In this document: piece after piece, positions 20,669-29,600 of the stretch | Layout: each line of letters starts with the position of its first letter | Numbering within the stretch: position 1 is the stretch's first letter | Source of the DNA: Enterococcus quebecensis | GTDB taxonomy: Bacteria > Bacillota > Bacilli > Lactobacillales > Enterococcaceae | Assembly: GCF_001730365.1 (NCBI RefSeq) | Contig: NZ_MIKB01000015.1 | Location: forward strand, 186,001-250,000 | Length of the DNA: 64,000 bases | Direction of reading: 5' to 3' | Position numbers and translations under genes: made by a program | Notes under the pieces: model-generated | Told to the model about the DNA's origin: nothing | Seen by the model: the letters and a program-made list of their open reading frames with translations, nothing else | Databases searched by the model: none

Positions 20669-21712
20669 CTATTTCGTTGTTTCTTCCTGATTTTCAATCG
20701 TAATCAATTTATGCGTTTCAAACGATTCTTTGCAAGCTAAAGCCACTTTTGTTGACTGTAATCCGTCATTAGCTGAAATTTCTGGTTGTCTTTTCTCCTT
20801 GATACACGCAATAAATTCTTTGGCTTCATTTACGAAAGCCTCACGAAAACGTTCTGGAAAATCTTGTGAACAAGAGCGTACAACACCTTGTTCATTCATA
20901 ACTGTCACTAAATTTTTCTCCGGAGCTGCAGCTACCCGCAACATCCCTTTGGTTCCAATCAGTTCTGTCTCCACATGATAGCCATGATGACAATTCCGAC
21001 CAGCAACTAAGATTGCCATCGTTTTATCTTCTAACTGCATAAGTGCAGTTCCTGTTTCCAGCTCGCCTACTTCATCTAGTTCTGGATAAGCAGCATTTTT
21101 GCCAATTGCCCAGACTGTTTGAACTTCTTTTTTTGTAAACCAACGAACTAAATCGATATCATGTATGGACATATCGACGAATATACCTCCACTATCGCTG
21201 GCACCCGCAAATTTCACAAAACTCTCCATTCCAGAACTTGGATCGATACTGTAACAACGAATGACCGTAAGCTCCCCTAGCTCCCCAGCGTCTACTAGCT
21301 GTTTAGCATATTGGTAAGAATCATCATAGCGTCGCATAAACCCAAGCATAAAGACTAAATTCGGATGTTTCTGGATCACTTTTTGGGTTTCTTTTATTTC
21401 AGCTATATCCAAACCGATAGGCTTCTCGCTAAATACATGTTTGCCATTTTCCATCGCTAATTGAATTTGTTCGCAATGAAAGCCAGAAGGAGAAACGATG
21501 AATACCGCATCAATCGTTGGACTTTTGACCATTTCTTCATATGTTTTATAGGTTTCTTTTACGCCTAACTCTGTAATGGCATAATCTAATTCTTCTTGAA
21601 CAAAGCTACAGGCCGCAATCAACTGGCATCCTTGAACATTTTCTGCTAAGTTTTTTGCATGAACTTTTCCTAACCGACCTAATCCGACAATACCAACTTT
21701 TATTTTCTCCAT
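20669..21712 (-). CDS. Second Gfo/Idh/MocA inositol dehydrogenase
   Basis: 347 residues. Rossmann fold GIVGLGRLGKVHAKN at residues 8-22, the family motif EKPIGLD near 95 and the catalytic-region MSIHDIDLVRWF near 180. It differs from the neighbouring IolG, which resembles Bacillus IolG much more closely. It is probably an NAD-dependent dehydrogenase for another inositol isomer (scyllo-, chiro- or epi-inositol), feeding the same pathway, or a second inositol 2-dehydrogenase. The ATG has GGAGG nine bases upstream. Confidence 0.85.
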   Translation of the reverse strand: MEKIKVGIVGLGRLGKVHAKNLAENVQGCQLIAACSFVQEELDYAITELGVKETYKTYEEMVKSPTIDAVFIVSPSGFHCEQIQLAMENGKHVFSEKPIGLDIAEIKETQKVIQKHPNLVFMLGFMRRYDDSYQYAKQLVDAGELGELTVIRCYSIDPSSGMESFVKFAGASDSGGIFVDMSIHDIDLVRWFTKKEVQTVWAIGKNAAYPELDEVGELETGTALMQLEDKTMAILVAGRNCHHGYHVETELIGTKGMLRVAAAPEKNLVTVMNEQGVVRSCSQDFPERFREAFVNEAKEFIACIKEKRQPEISANDGLQSTKVALACKESFETHKLITIENQEETTK

Positions 21713-21737
21713 ACCTTCTGACCTCCGATTGATTGGT

Positions 21738-22742
21738 TTATTTGTATAATGCTGGACAGTCCTCTAATTGAATCTTGACTTTCTCTCCTGATTCTCGCGC
21801 TTTCCCGCACGCATCCATCGTAACAGCTGCTACGTAGCCATCCCATGCAGTAGGTCCTGCCAACTTTCCAGTTTGAATTGAACGTACCCACAATTCAAAT
21901 TCATAATCATACGCCTCAACAAAACGAGTTTGCCAGTCTGGTGAAATTTCTGTGTAATTTTTTCCTTTTGATTTTATATGTGTATAAGCTGGATCTTCTA
22001 AGCCAATTTCTCCTGTTTCACAAACCACATCACACTTGATGTCATAACCAAATTGACAGTTAACAAAAATCTCTAAATCAATATGGATACCAGATGTCGT
22101 TTCTAAGATCAGCACTTGTGGGTCATGTAATTTTTCGTGAGTAAAGCTTGTTTGTTTCGGCAAAATCATTTGAGCTGAAACATAATCTTCCTGCAACAAC
22201 CAACGTAATGCATCGATTTCATGAATACCAGTATTAATGATTGCCATTGGTGTCAGATAGTTTTCATCTGCTGTGGGGTTTCTGTGAGCACAATGCAACA
22301 TTAAGGGTTCTCCAAATTGTCTCGTTTCAATTGCCCGTTTTAGTTCAATATAGCCTCGATCGTATCTTCTCATGAAACCAACTTGAACTAATTTTTTCCC
22401 AGCTGCAATTTCCGCATCAACAATCCGTTTACATCCTGCACTATCTGTCGCAAGAGGTTTTTCACAAAACACATATTTCCCATGTTTGATTGCTTCTAGA
22501 ACATACTTTTCATGGGTTGGATCCCAAGAAGTTACAACAACAATATCAACATTTGAAGATGCAATCAGTTCTTCTCCGGTTTCAAAAAATACCGCATTAA
22601 TCTGATTTGCTAATTTTGTCGCTTGTTCAATATTTATATCAGACACTGCCGTAACAAACGCTCCTTGTACTTTTTCATTAATACGTCTGATATGTTCAAT
22701 TCCGATTGCGCCTGTTCCGATAACACCGACTTTTAAATCCAT
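21738..22742 (-). CDS. iolG: myo-Inositol 2-dehydrogenase
   Basis: 334 residues, close to Bacillus subtilis IolG as I remember it: GVIGTGAIGIEHIRRI, VVVTSWDPTHEKYVLEAIK, KYVFCEKPLATDSAGC, QVGFMRRYDRGY, LHCAHRNPT and GPTAWDGYVAAVT. It oxidises myo-inositol to scyllo-inosose with NAD. The catalytic Lys of EKP (about 97) and the Asp/His pair of NTGIHEIDALRW (about 170-181) are present. GGAGG lies upstream of the ATG. Confidence 0.94.
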   Translation of the reverse strand: MDLKVGVIGTGAIGIEHIRRINEKVQGAFVTAVSDINIEQATKLANQINAVFFETGEELIASSNVDIVVVTSWDPTHEKYVLEAIKHGKYVFCEKPLATDSAGCKRIVDAEIAAGKKLVQVGFMRRYDRGYIELKRAIETRQFGEPLMLHCAHRNPTADENYLTPMAIINTGIHEIDALRWLLQEDYVSAQMILPKQTSFTHEKLHDPQVLILETTSGIHIDLEIFVNCQFGYDIKCDVVCETGEIGLEDPAYTHIKSKGKNYTEISPDWQTRFVEAYDYEFELWVRSIQTGKLAGPTAWDGYVAAVTMDACGKARESGEKVKIQLEDCPALYK

Positions 22743-22827
22743 TTTTTTGCCTCCGTTTTCTATTTGTATGAATTGACATTCTCATTTTCTTTCAACATAA
22801 ACCGTATGCGCTTTCAAATGTTTTTAG

Positions 22828-22866
22828 TTACCTAGACTCACTCCAAATAAGCGGACTGAGTAGGTA
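22828..22866 (-). other. Intercistronic stem-loop between iolD and iolG
   Basis: TTACC(TA)GACTCA.TCC pairs with GGA.TGAGT.GGTAA (22828-22844 with 22852-22866). The minus-strand sequence after it has no T-run, so it is more likely an mRNA stabiliser or processing site than a terminator. The remaining 22743-22905 gap also holds a weak cre-like sequence on the minus strand (TGAAAGCGCATACG, 22806-22819, two mismatches). Confidence 0.5.
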
Positions 22867-22905
22867 ATCACTTGTTTGTTTAATAAAGATTATTCAGCTA
22901 TATAA

Positions 22906-24819
22906 TCAATAGGTTTTAGCTTTTTTCAACATTTTTTGACTACGCTCATAAGCCTCATGAATTTCCTGACTGCCAGATACTTCGGCGACTCCAACATGCC
23001 ACCAACTTTCATAGCCATCAGACATTGTTTTCGGCAATACTTTTATTTCTATCAACGTTGATCTTTTTTGATTAGCAGCATCCTTAAGCGCTGCAACCAA
23101 CTCTTCTTTCGTATTTGCACGATAAACTTTAGCTCCGTACCCTTCGGCTACTTTAGCATAATCGATATTCATAATTTGGTTATTTGAATCTCTAAACTCA
23201 CACTTATAGCTACCGCTGCCATTTTCCATCTGCAAGTTGTTGATACAGCCAAATCCTGAATTATCAAACAACATAATATTGATTTTTTGATCATACTGAA
23301 GGGCTGTAATCAGTTCTGAATGAAGCATTAAGAAACTTCCGTCTCCTACCATAGCGTAAACTTCTTGTTCTGGCTGCGCTAGTTTCACTCCTAATGCGCC
23401 ACCAATTTCATAGCCCATACATGAATACCCATATTCTAAATGATACGTATTTGGAACAGCAGGATTCCATAGGCGTTGCATATCACCTGGCAATGAACCA
23501 GCAGATGCAACAACGACACTGTCTTTTGCAACATTATCATTAATCGTTATAAATGCGCTGGTTTGAAGGAATTCCGTACCTAAAGCTGTCGCATATTCAT
23601 TTAACTCTTCCTGGCTAAATTGTCCTTTGATTTCTGGATCGAAATGTTCTTTTGAAAATACACCATCTCTTAAACGATTTCTTTCTATTTCCCACTCATC
23701 CTTCAATGATTGAATCTCTGAGCCAAAGGTCGTTTGATAACCATCTAGCATCGGAATAAGTGCTTCAAGCGTTTCTTTAGCATCTCCAATAAGTTGAAAT
23801 GCATCAAATTTATATGCTTGCATGCGATTAACATTAATATTCATGAACTTTGTTTGTTCATAATTAAAGGCAGTTTTAGATGATGTTGTAAAATCGGTAT
23901 ATCGAGTACCGATACCAATAATCAAATCAGCTTGTTGAATCGCTTTGTTCGCTGCCAAGGTTCCTAATACACCTGTACCACCTAAGTTATTATTAAAATC
24001 AGCCTCTACTGTTGATTTCCCTGCGTGGGTTTCCACCAAAGGAATGGCACATTGTTTAGACAAATCAATCAGTGCTTGGCGAGCTTCAGAGTATTTCGCT
24101 CCACCACCAACGATGATTACTGGTTTCTTGCTTTCTCTAATTCGTTTCACACCACCTTCTAGCTCTCGTGGTGTAGGCAGTTGTCGATTGATATAATGAA
24201 TTCGTTTTTTGAAAAAATCTTCATCATAATCATATGCTTCTGCTTCCGTGTCTTGAGAAATACAAATCGTTGCAGGTCCAGCGGTTGCAGGATTTGTCAT
24301 AACTTCAAAAGCTCTTAGCAAACTACTCATCAACTGTTCTGGCCGCTGAACGCGATCCCAGTATTTTGAAACAGCTTTGAAAGCATCATTTGTCGTAACC
24401 GCAGCACTGGATTCATGCTCCAACTGCTGTAGTACAGGATCAGGCTGTCTTGTTGCAAAGGTATCCGCTGGTAAAATCAGAACAGGAATGTTGTTAGCGA
24501 ATGCAGTAGCAGCGGCGGTAATCATATTCGCCGATCCTGGGCCAGCTGAAGCTGTTACTGCAAAAATTTTCTGTCGTAATTTTTGCTTGCTGTAAGCAAC
24601 TGCAGCATGTGCCATCCCTTGTTCATTTTTCCCTTGAATTACTTTTAAATGTCCTGGATTTTCTTCAAGAGCTTGACCAATTCCTAGTACATTTCCATGA
24701 CCAAAGATGTTGAATATCCCTTCAACAAATGGAAATTCTTCTCCATCAACGTTGATGTACTGCTGATTTAAAAATTTGATAAGCGCTTGTGCAGTGGTTA
24801 GTCGAATTTTTTTAGTCAT
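22906..24819 (-). CDS. iolD: 3D-(3,5/4)-trihydroxycyclohexane-1,2-dione hydrolase
   Basis: 637 residues, a thiamine-diphosphate enzyme of the acetolactate synthase fold. It opens the inositol ring by hydrolysing the cyclic diketone to 5-deoxy-glucuronate. The N-terminal Pyr domain has GIFNIFGHGNVLGIGQAL, with the activating Glu in KVIQGKNEQGMAHAA, and the C-terminal PP domain has the metal/diphosphate motif MVGDGSFLMLHSELI through DNSGFGCINNLQ. Length and features are typical of IolD. Operon order here is A-B-C-D-G. Confidence 0.95.
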   Translation of the reverse strand: MTKKIRLTTAQALIKFLNQQYINVDGEEFPFVEGIFNIFGHGNVLGIGQALEENPGHLKVIQGKNEQGMAHAAVAYSKQKLRQKIFAVTASAGPGSANMITAAATAFANNIPVLILPADTFATRQPDPVLQQLEHESSAAVTTNDAFKAVSKYWDRVQRPEQLMSSLLRAFEVMTNPATAGPATICISQDTEAEAYDYDEDFFKKRIHYINRQLPTPRELEGGVKRIRESKKPVIIVGGGAKYSEARQALIDLSKQCAIPLVETHAGKSTVEADFNNNLGGTGVLGTLAANKAIQQADLIIGIGTRYTDFTTSSKTAFNYEQTKFMNINVNRMQAYKFDAFQLIGDAKETLEALIPMLDGYQTTFGSEIQSLKDEWEIERNRLRDGVFSKEHFDPEIKGQFSQEELNEYATALGTEFLQTSAFITINDNVAKDSVVVASAGSLPGDMQRLWNPAVPNTYHLEYGYSCMGYEIGGALGVKLAQPEQEVYAMVGDGSFLMLHSELITALQYDQKINIMLFDNSGFGCINNLQMENGSGSYKCEFRDSNNQIMNIDYAKVAEGYGAKVYRANTKEELVAALKDAANQKRSTLIEIKVLPKTMSDGYESWWHVGVAEVSGSQEIHEAYERSQKMLKKAKTY

Positions 24820-24840
24820 TAATTTTCCACCTTACTTTTA

Positions 24841-25800
24841 TCAAGATTGTCCTTCAATCAATGCTTCGATTTCTTCTACTGTCGGCATCGCTTCTGATGA
24901 ACTGTGCTTACTAACAACAATTGCCGCCGAAGCACTTCCGTATTTTAACGCTGTCTCTATATCTTTGCCTGCCTTCAATGCATATAAAAATGCTGCTGCA
25001 TAAGAGTCTCCTGCGCCAAAGGTTTTCAGCACTGTGGTTTTATACGCCCCAGCTTGATAGGATTTCCCATCATTAGTATAAGCAAATGAGCCTTTTACTC
25101 CATGTTTAATCACTAACAATTCTGGTTGATGCTGAAATAAATAGTTGATTGTCTCTTGATTGGTACCGCCTTTTTTCCCTTCCATTTCGTCATATTCATC
25201 TCTCGTCCCAATAACAATATCGGCATTTTCAGCAACGATTGAATAATAAACAGAAACATCTTCTGGTGATTGCCAAGTATACGGTCGATAATCTAGTTCA
25301 AACGCGACTTTCACCTGATTTTTTTTGGCGTACGAAATTGCTTTTAAAACCGCTTCTCTAGATGGACTTTGAGCAAGTGCTGTTCCAGATACCAACAAAA
25401 GATCCGTCTTTTTAATGTAGTCTTCACTGATTTCTTCTGGTTGTAAATACAAATCAGCTACCTGATCTCGATACATTAAGATGCTGCATTCTTCCGGACT
25501 TTTAATTTCAGTAAAAGCTAATCCTGATTTATGCTCCGCTTTATCGATATAAATTTGACTCGTATCAATTCCCGCATCCTTCATGAATCGTTGGATAAAT
25601 CGGCCATGCTGATCATCGGAAACTTTTCCGACAAAACCAACTTTTGCGCCTAACTTAGCACTGCCAATAGCAATATTTGCTGGTGAACCACCCACATATT
25701 TTTTAAAGGTCATCGTTTCTTCCATCGGTCGATTATATTCCACCGCATTCAAATCAATACACGCACGACCAAGGGCAATCAAATCAAATTTTTTTGTCAT
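24841..25800 (-). CDS. iolC: 5-dehydro-2-deoxygluconokinase
   Basis: 319 residues, PfkB/ribokinase family. It phosphorylates 2-deoxy-5-keto-gluconate at C6. The family signatures GGSPANIAIGSAKLG (about 36-50) and TFGAGDSYAAAFLYALKAG (about 262-280; catalytic Asp in GAGD) are intact. AAGGAG lies eight bases before the ATG at 25798-25800; GTG and ATG codons just upstream are too close to it. Unlike some Bacillales IolC proteins, it has no extra C-terminal domain. Confidence 0.93.
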   Translation of the reverse strand: MTKKFDLIALGRACIDLNAVEYNRPMEETMTFKKYVGGSPANIAIGSAKLGAKVGFVGKVSDDQHGRFIQRFMKDAGIDTSQIYIDKAEHKSGLAFTEIKSPEECSILMYRDQVADLYLQPEEISEDYIKKTDLLLVSGTALAQSPSREAVLKAISYAKKNQVKVAFELDYRPYTWQSPEDVSVYYSIVAENADIVIGTRDEYDEMEGKKGGTNQETINYLFQHQPELLVIKHGVKGSFAYTNDGKSYQAGAYKTTVLKTFGAGDSYAAAFLYALKAGKDIETALKYGSASAAIVVSKHSSSEAMPTVEEIEALIEGQS

Positions 25801-25817
25801 CCTCATCACTCCTTCGT

Positions 25818-26636
25818 TTATTTTCTATTTAAAATCCATTCATGATCGGGATCGTTATGAAATTGCCATTTTCTTGTTGGCCCGGCCATTACATTCAGAT
25901 AGTAAGAATCATAGCCATCCGGTACTCCAACTGGATGATACCCCTTAGGCACAACGACGACTTCTCCATTTTCAACGGTCATCGTCTCATCTAACAAACG
26001 ATCATCTGTATAAACTCGTTGAAAAACAAACCCTTGACGTGGATTCATTTCATGGTAATAGGTTTCTTCTAGTAATGATTCTTTGGGCAAATTGTCTTGA
26101 TCGTGTTTATGAGGGGGATAACTTGACCAATTCCCACCATCTGTAAACACTTCAACCACTAACAAACGATCTGCAATGGTGCTTGAATCTGGCAAGATAT
26201 TGTGAACCAACCGTTTATTTTGATATATGCCTCGATGTTCAACAGTATTATCAGATGCTTTGATTAAAACAGTTGTTTGTTTTTTCTCAGTAGGTGAATA
26301 GCACAGAACCACAGTTGCTTGTGTTACAGCTTCAAGTTCAAATTCTTCTTCTATTGGAATATAGACACTGTCCGTAGGAATTTTTTCAAATACGTTCGTT
26401 CTCGTGCCGATCTCATTGAATGTCTGGGTTCCATTTGTCACTGTGATTTTCCCAGTCAGGGCAACGATACATACTTCTTGTTTCTTTAAGGTCTCTTGCA
26501 GTCGGCTGCCTGGATTCATTTCAATCACTTTTAGTTCGATATAATGAAGCGGTGTATTTTGCTGATGGATATGTTGGAGCAGCTTCACTCCACTTCCAAT
26601 TGTTCTTGAAATCGATTCATGTTTTAATCGAGCCAT
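25818..26636 (-). CDS. iolB: 5-deoxy-glucuronate isomerase
   Basis: 272 residues, a double-cupin metal enzyme that converts 5-deoxy-glucuronate to 2-deoxy-5-keto-gluconate. The C-terminal cupin shows the metal-ligand run SSYPPHKHDQDNLPKES through LEETYYHEM, and the PKGYHPV region supplies another ligand. It lies between iolA and iolC. Confidence 0.93.
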   Translation of the reverse strand: MARLKHESISRTIGSGVKLLQHIHQQNTPLHYIELKVIEMNPGSRLQETLKKQEVCIVALTGKITVTNGTQTFNEIGTRTNVFEKIPTDSVYIPIEEEFELEAVTQATVVLCYSPTEKKQTTVLIKASDNTVEHRGIYQNKRLVHNILPDSSTIADRLLVVEVFTDGGNWSSYPPHKHDQDNLPKESLLEETYYHEMNPRQGFVFQRVYTDDRLLDETMTVENGEVVVVPKGYHPVGVPDGYDSYYLNVMAGPTRKWQFHNDPDHEWILNRK

Positions 26637-26655
26637 GTTTATTCCTACTCTCTGT

Positions 26656-28116
26656 TTAGATATTTGCTTTCGGGTAACGAGCAGTGACTACTTTTTTACG
26701 TGTGTAAAAGTCTACACTGTCTTTCCCATTCGCATGAAGGGTGCCATAAAACGAAGATTTCCATCCAGAAAATGGGAAAAAGGCCATCGGAGCTGGAACA
26801 CCTAAATTGATCCCCAACATGCCTGCATCGATATTTTCTCTGAAATAACGAATAGCTGCAGCATTATTTGTGAAAAGACACGCACCATTTGCAAATTCTG
26901 AGCGATTTGCGGTGGCCACTGCCTCTTCTAAATTTTTTACTCTAATAATAGAAAGAACAGGAGCAAAAATCTCATCACGCCAAATCGTCATTTCCGTTGT
27001 AACACCGTCAAAAATCGTTGGGCCAATAAAATACCCTTGATCAGGTTTATTTTCTCTACCATCCGCTACCAAAGTAGCTCCTTCAGCCATTCCTTTTTCG
27101 ATATAAGCGAGTGTTCTTTCCTGATTTTCTTGACGAATGACAGGCCCTAAGAACACACCATCATCCAAGCCATTTCCGATTTTAATTCCTGCTGATTTTT
27201 CTTTCAATTTTTCAATAAATTCATCTGCGATCGACTCTTCAACTGTTACAACAGCACAAGCCATACAACGCTCACCGGCCGAACCAAATGCAGCAGATAC
27301 GATATTTGTTACTGTATCATCTAAATCCGCATCTTTTAATACGATCGAATGGTTCTTCGCACCAGTCAATGCTTGTACTCGTTTTAAGTATTTACTCCCT
27401 TGAGTATAAACATATTCACCTACAGGTTTTGAGCCAACAAATGAAATCGCTTTAATTTCAGGGTGTTCTAAAACACCATTTACAATATCATGAGCGCCAT
27501 AAACGACATTAAACACACCTGGTGGTAAACCAGCTTCCGTAAATAATTCAACTAGTCGTTCAGTCAATAAAGGCGTTCGTTCAGAGGGTTTTAAAATAAA
27601 GCTATTTCCACATGAAATTGCCATCGGAAACATCCAACAGGGAACCATCATAGGAAAATTAAATGGCGAGATTCCTGCGACCACACCAATCGGGTAACGA
27701 TAATTCGCCACTTCTACATCTGTCGCAATTGAAGACAATGAATCTCCCATCATCAAAGTTGGACTTCCAGCAGCAAACTCTACATTTTCTATCCCTCTTT
27801 GAACTTCACCTAAAGCTTCCGTAAGATTCTTACCATTTTCAATCGTGATCAAGCGAGCTAGTTCATTTTTATGTTTTACTAATAGTTGTTGAAAATTAAA
27901 CAAGATTCTTGCACGTCTCGGTACAGCTACTTCTTTCCATGTTTGAAAAGCTTCTTCAGCAATTTTTACAGCTGATTCCAAATCTTCTTTTGTTGAAAGG
28001 GGAACTTCACACAGTACTTCTTCGGTAGCAGGGTTATAAACCTTTTCGTACGTATCTGTATGGCTATCTACCCATCTTCCACCTATATAATTTTTTAACT
28101 TCCGTATCTCCGTCAT
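26656..28116 (-). CDS. iolA: Malonate-/methylmalonate-semialdehyde dehydrogenase (CoA-acylating)
   Basis: 486 residues, aldehyde dehydrogenase superfamily. It oxidises malonate semialdehyde to acetyl-CoA and CO2, the last step of inositol breakdown. Cofactor motif [12 protein letters not shown] (about 228-240) and catalytic cysteine in [13 protein letters not shown] (about 280) are present; the absence of the usual catalytic Glu in the ELGGK motif (here [14 protein letters not shown]) is normal for this CoA-dependent subfamily. First gene of the inositol operon, with AGGAGG and a strong promoter upstream. Confidence 0.94.
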   Translation of the reverse strand: MTEIRKLKNYIGGRWVDSHTDTYEKVYNPATEEVLCEVPLSTKEDLESAVKIAEEAFQTWKEVAVPRRARILFNFQQLLVKHKNELARLITIENGKNLTEALGEVQRGIENVEFAAGSPTLMMGDSLSSIATDVEVANYRYPIGVVAGISPFNFPMMVPCWMFPMAISCGNSFILKPSERTPLLTERLVELFTEAGLPPGVFNVVYGAHDIVNGVLEHPEIKAISFVGSKPVGEYVYTQGSKYLKRVQALTGAKNHSIVLKDADLDDTVTNIVSAAFGSAGERCMACAVVTVEESIADEFIEKLKEKSAGIKIGNGLDDGVFLGPVIRQENQERTLAYIEKGMAEGATLVADGRENKPDQGYFIGPTIFDGVTTEMTIWRDEIFAPVLSIIRVKNLEEAVATANRSEFANGACLFTNNAAAIRYFRENIDAGMLGINLGVPAPMAFFPFSGWKSSFYGTLHANGKDSVDFYTRKKVVTARYPKANI

Positions 28117-28146
28117 CTATACATCCTCCTTGTTTTATTAAAAATC

Positions 28147-28156
28147 AAGCGCTTGG
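28147..28156 (-). promoter_or_regulatory. cre-like palindrome in the iolA leader
   Basis: The 10-bp palindrome CAAGCGCTTG has the AAGCGCTT core of a catabolite-responsive element but diverges from the consensus outside it. It lies just downstream of the iolA transcription start, where bound CcpA could block elongation. Confidence 0.4.
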
Positions 28157-28325
28157 TTACATCTTGATAAAGTTTGGTTAACTTTTGATTACATTGTACA
28201 GTTACAAAATCAGATAGTCAACCCATTTTTTCGCGATAAATGAACTTTTTTCTTCTCAACTTGTTAATTAAGCAAAATTGTACTCAACACACTAACCAAA
28301 AAATGGTTACATATTGATTACATTG
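28156..28325. promoter_or_regulatory. Repeated IolR-type operator sites
   Basis: Three related direct repeats follow the pattern GGTTAC(N)5TGATTACATTG: 28156-28170 (partial), 28177-28197 and 28305-28325. One covers the -10 box of iolA and another covers the -35 box of iolR, so one DeoR-type repressor could close both divergent promoters. The assignment to IolR is inference from position. Confidence 0.65.
28194..28222 (-). promoter_or_regulatory. iolA operon promoter
   Basis: On the minus strand TTGACT (28217-28222) and TACAAT (28194-28199) with 17-bp spacing. The downstream operator repeat overlaps the -10 box. Confidence 0.8.
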
Positions 28326-28342
28326 AGAGCATATGTTATAGT
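28314..28342 (+). promoter_or_regulatory. iolR promoter
   Basis: TTGATT (28314-28319) and TATAGT (28337-28342) with 17-bp spacing. An operator-type repeat (28305-28325) covers the -35 box, which suggests autoregulation. Confidence 0.75.
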
Positions 28343-28376
28343 AAATTCAATACACGAAGTGGAAAGGTTACAACAC

Positions 28377-29132
28377 ATGAAATTACAACGGATTCAGCAA
28401 ATTGAAAATTATATCCAGCAACAAGGCAGTATCTCTTTAGACGAGTTATGTCGTGTCTTTAATGTCTCTAAAAACACGATTCGTCGAGACATCAACGAAT
28501 TAGAAAAAAGAGGAACATTGAAAAAAGTTTACGGCGGCGTGGTATACGTCGAAAACAATCTCGTTTCTTTCGAAAACCGCAACATTCATAATCAAAGAGA
28601 AAAAGAAGAAATCGGCGCCACAGCTGCTACTCTTATTGAAGAAGATGATTTAGTTTTTATTGATTCAGGGACAACAACCAGTCAAATTTTGAAAAATGTA
28701 GATCCAGAGCTGCCATTTACTCTTCTAACAAATAATCTTGATATCATTAATTCAGCTGCAGCAATGAAAAATGTTCAGCTCATTCTTATCGGTAATAGCT
28801 ACAAAAGAAAAACACGCTCTTTTGTTGGCATAGAAGATGAAGAAGTCGTAACAAAATATAATATAAACAAAGCATTCATGGCTGCAACTGGTGTATCGAT
28901 TACAAGTGGTCTGACTAATTCCGATTTAATGGAGTATAGAATCAAAAAAATGATCGTAGAAAGAGCCAAAGAGATTTATCTGTTAGCAGACAGTTCCAAA
29001 TTCGATCACTCGACCTTGCTCACTTACTCACCTTTGGAAAATACTAAAGGCATCGTTACAACAAAAGAGATTCCACAAAAATATGTAGATTTTTGTGACT
29101 TACATGATATTCAGCTTTTACATAGCAATTAG
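28377..29132 (+). CDS. iolR: DeoR-family repressor, probable inositol regulator IolR
   Basis: 251 residues. N-terminal DeoR helix-turn-helix (about 5-60: SLDELCRVFNVSKNTIRRDI, NELEKRGTLKKVYGG) and C-terminal sugar-phosphate-isomerase-like sensor domain with EDDLVFIDSGTTTSQI. In Bacillus, IolR responds to the IolC product. The start at 28377 has GGAAAGG nine bases upstream; the frame is open to 28314 but that part overlaps the promoter. Divergent from iolA and followed after 24 bp by the decarboxylase-like gene. Confidence 0.87.
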   Translation: MKLQRIQQIENYIQQQGSISLDELCRVFNVSKNTIRRDINELEKRGTLKKVYGGVVYVENNLVSFENRNIHNQREKEEIGATAATLIEEDDLVFIDSGTTTSQILKNVDPELPFTLLTNNLDIINSAAAMKNVQLILIGNSYKRKTRSFVGIEDEEVVTKYNINKAFMAATGVSITSGLTNSDLMEYRIKKMIVERAKEIYLLADSSKFDHSTLLTYSPLENTKGIVTTKEIPQKYVDFCDLHDIQLLHSN

Positions 29133-29156
29133 GGAATCAAAAAAGGAGGAGTCAAC

Positions 29157-29549
29157 TTGCCATTATTAAAATTTGATTTAATCGAAGGTCGTAGCGAAGC
29201 AGAGATAAAACAACTTCTTGACGTTACTCATGAAGTTGTTCTAGAGGCTTTCGAAGTGCCTAAGGGTGATAGATATCAAATCGTCACTCAGCATAAAGCT
29301 TGCGAAATGGTTATGGAAGATACTGGTTTAGGCTTCCAGCGGGATTCTGCTAAAATGATTACTCTTACTATTATCAGTCGTGAACGTACCACTCCACAAA
29401 AAGAAACCTTTTATCGTTTACTTGCACAACGATTAGAAGAGTTATGCGGAATACCATCTAAAAATTTACTTGTTTCATTTGTGATTAATGATGATGCAGA
29501 TTGGAGTTTTGGATTCGGGAAGGCACAGTTTTTGACTGGGGAACTTTAA
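29157..29549 (+). CDS. Tautomerase-superfamily protein, probable malonate semialdehyde decarboxylase
   Basis: 130 codons, start TTG (29157-29159) behind AAGGAGGAG. The codon after the start encodes Pro, the catalytic N-terminal proline of the tautomerase superfamily. Counting from that Pro, Asp37, an Arg pair at 74/76 and a hydrophobic set Trp115, Phe117, Phe124, Leu129 match, with a one-residue shift, those described for bacterial malonate semialdehyde decarboxylase (Pro1, Asp37, Arg73/Arg75, Trp114, Phe116, Phe123, Leu128, from memory). That enzyme turns malonate semialdehyde into acetaldehyde and CO2. Malonate semialdehyde is the product of the inositol aldolase step, so co-transcription with iolR makes sense: it would be a CoA-independent side exit next to IolA. 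A plain tautomerase is the alternative. Confidence 0.75.
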   Translation: MPLLKFDLIEGRSEAEIKQLLDVTHEVVLEAFEVPKGDRYQIVTQHKACEMVMEDTGLGFQRDSAKMITLTIISRERTTPQKETFYRLLAQRLEELCGIPSKNLLVSFVINDDADWSFGFGKAQFLTGEL

Positions 29550-29556
29550 TGAAAAA

Positions 29557-29590
29557 AAGTCTGGAAGGTCGTACTTTCAGGCTTTTTTTT
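29557..29590 (+). terminator. Terminator of the iolR transcript
   Basis: An 11-bp stem with two G-U pairs (29557-29567 with 29574-29584) is followed by eight T, eight bases after the decarboxylase stop. Confidence 0.85.
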
Positions 29591-29600
29591 AACTACAAAA

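Noticed and set aside
22828-22866. Terminator between iolD and iolG
   Set aside because: Stable stem, but the minus-strand sequence after it is A-rich, not T-rich, and the genes on both sides belong to one pathway.
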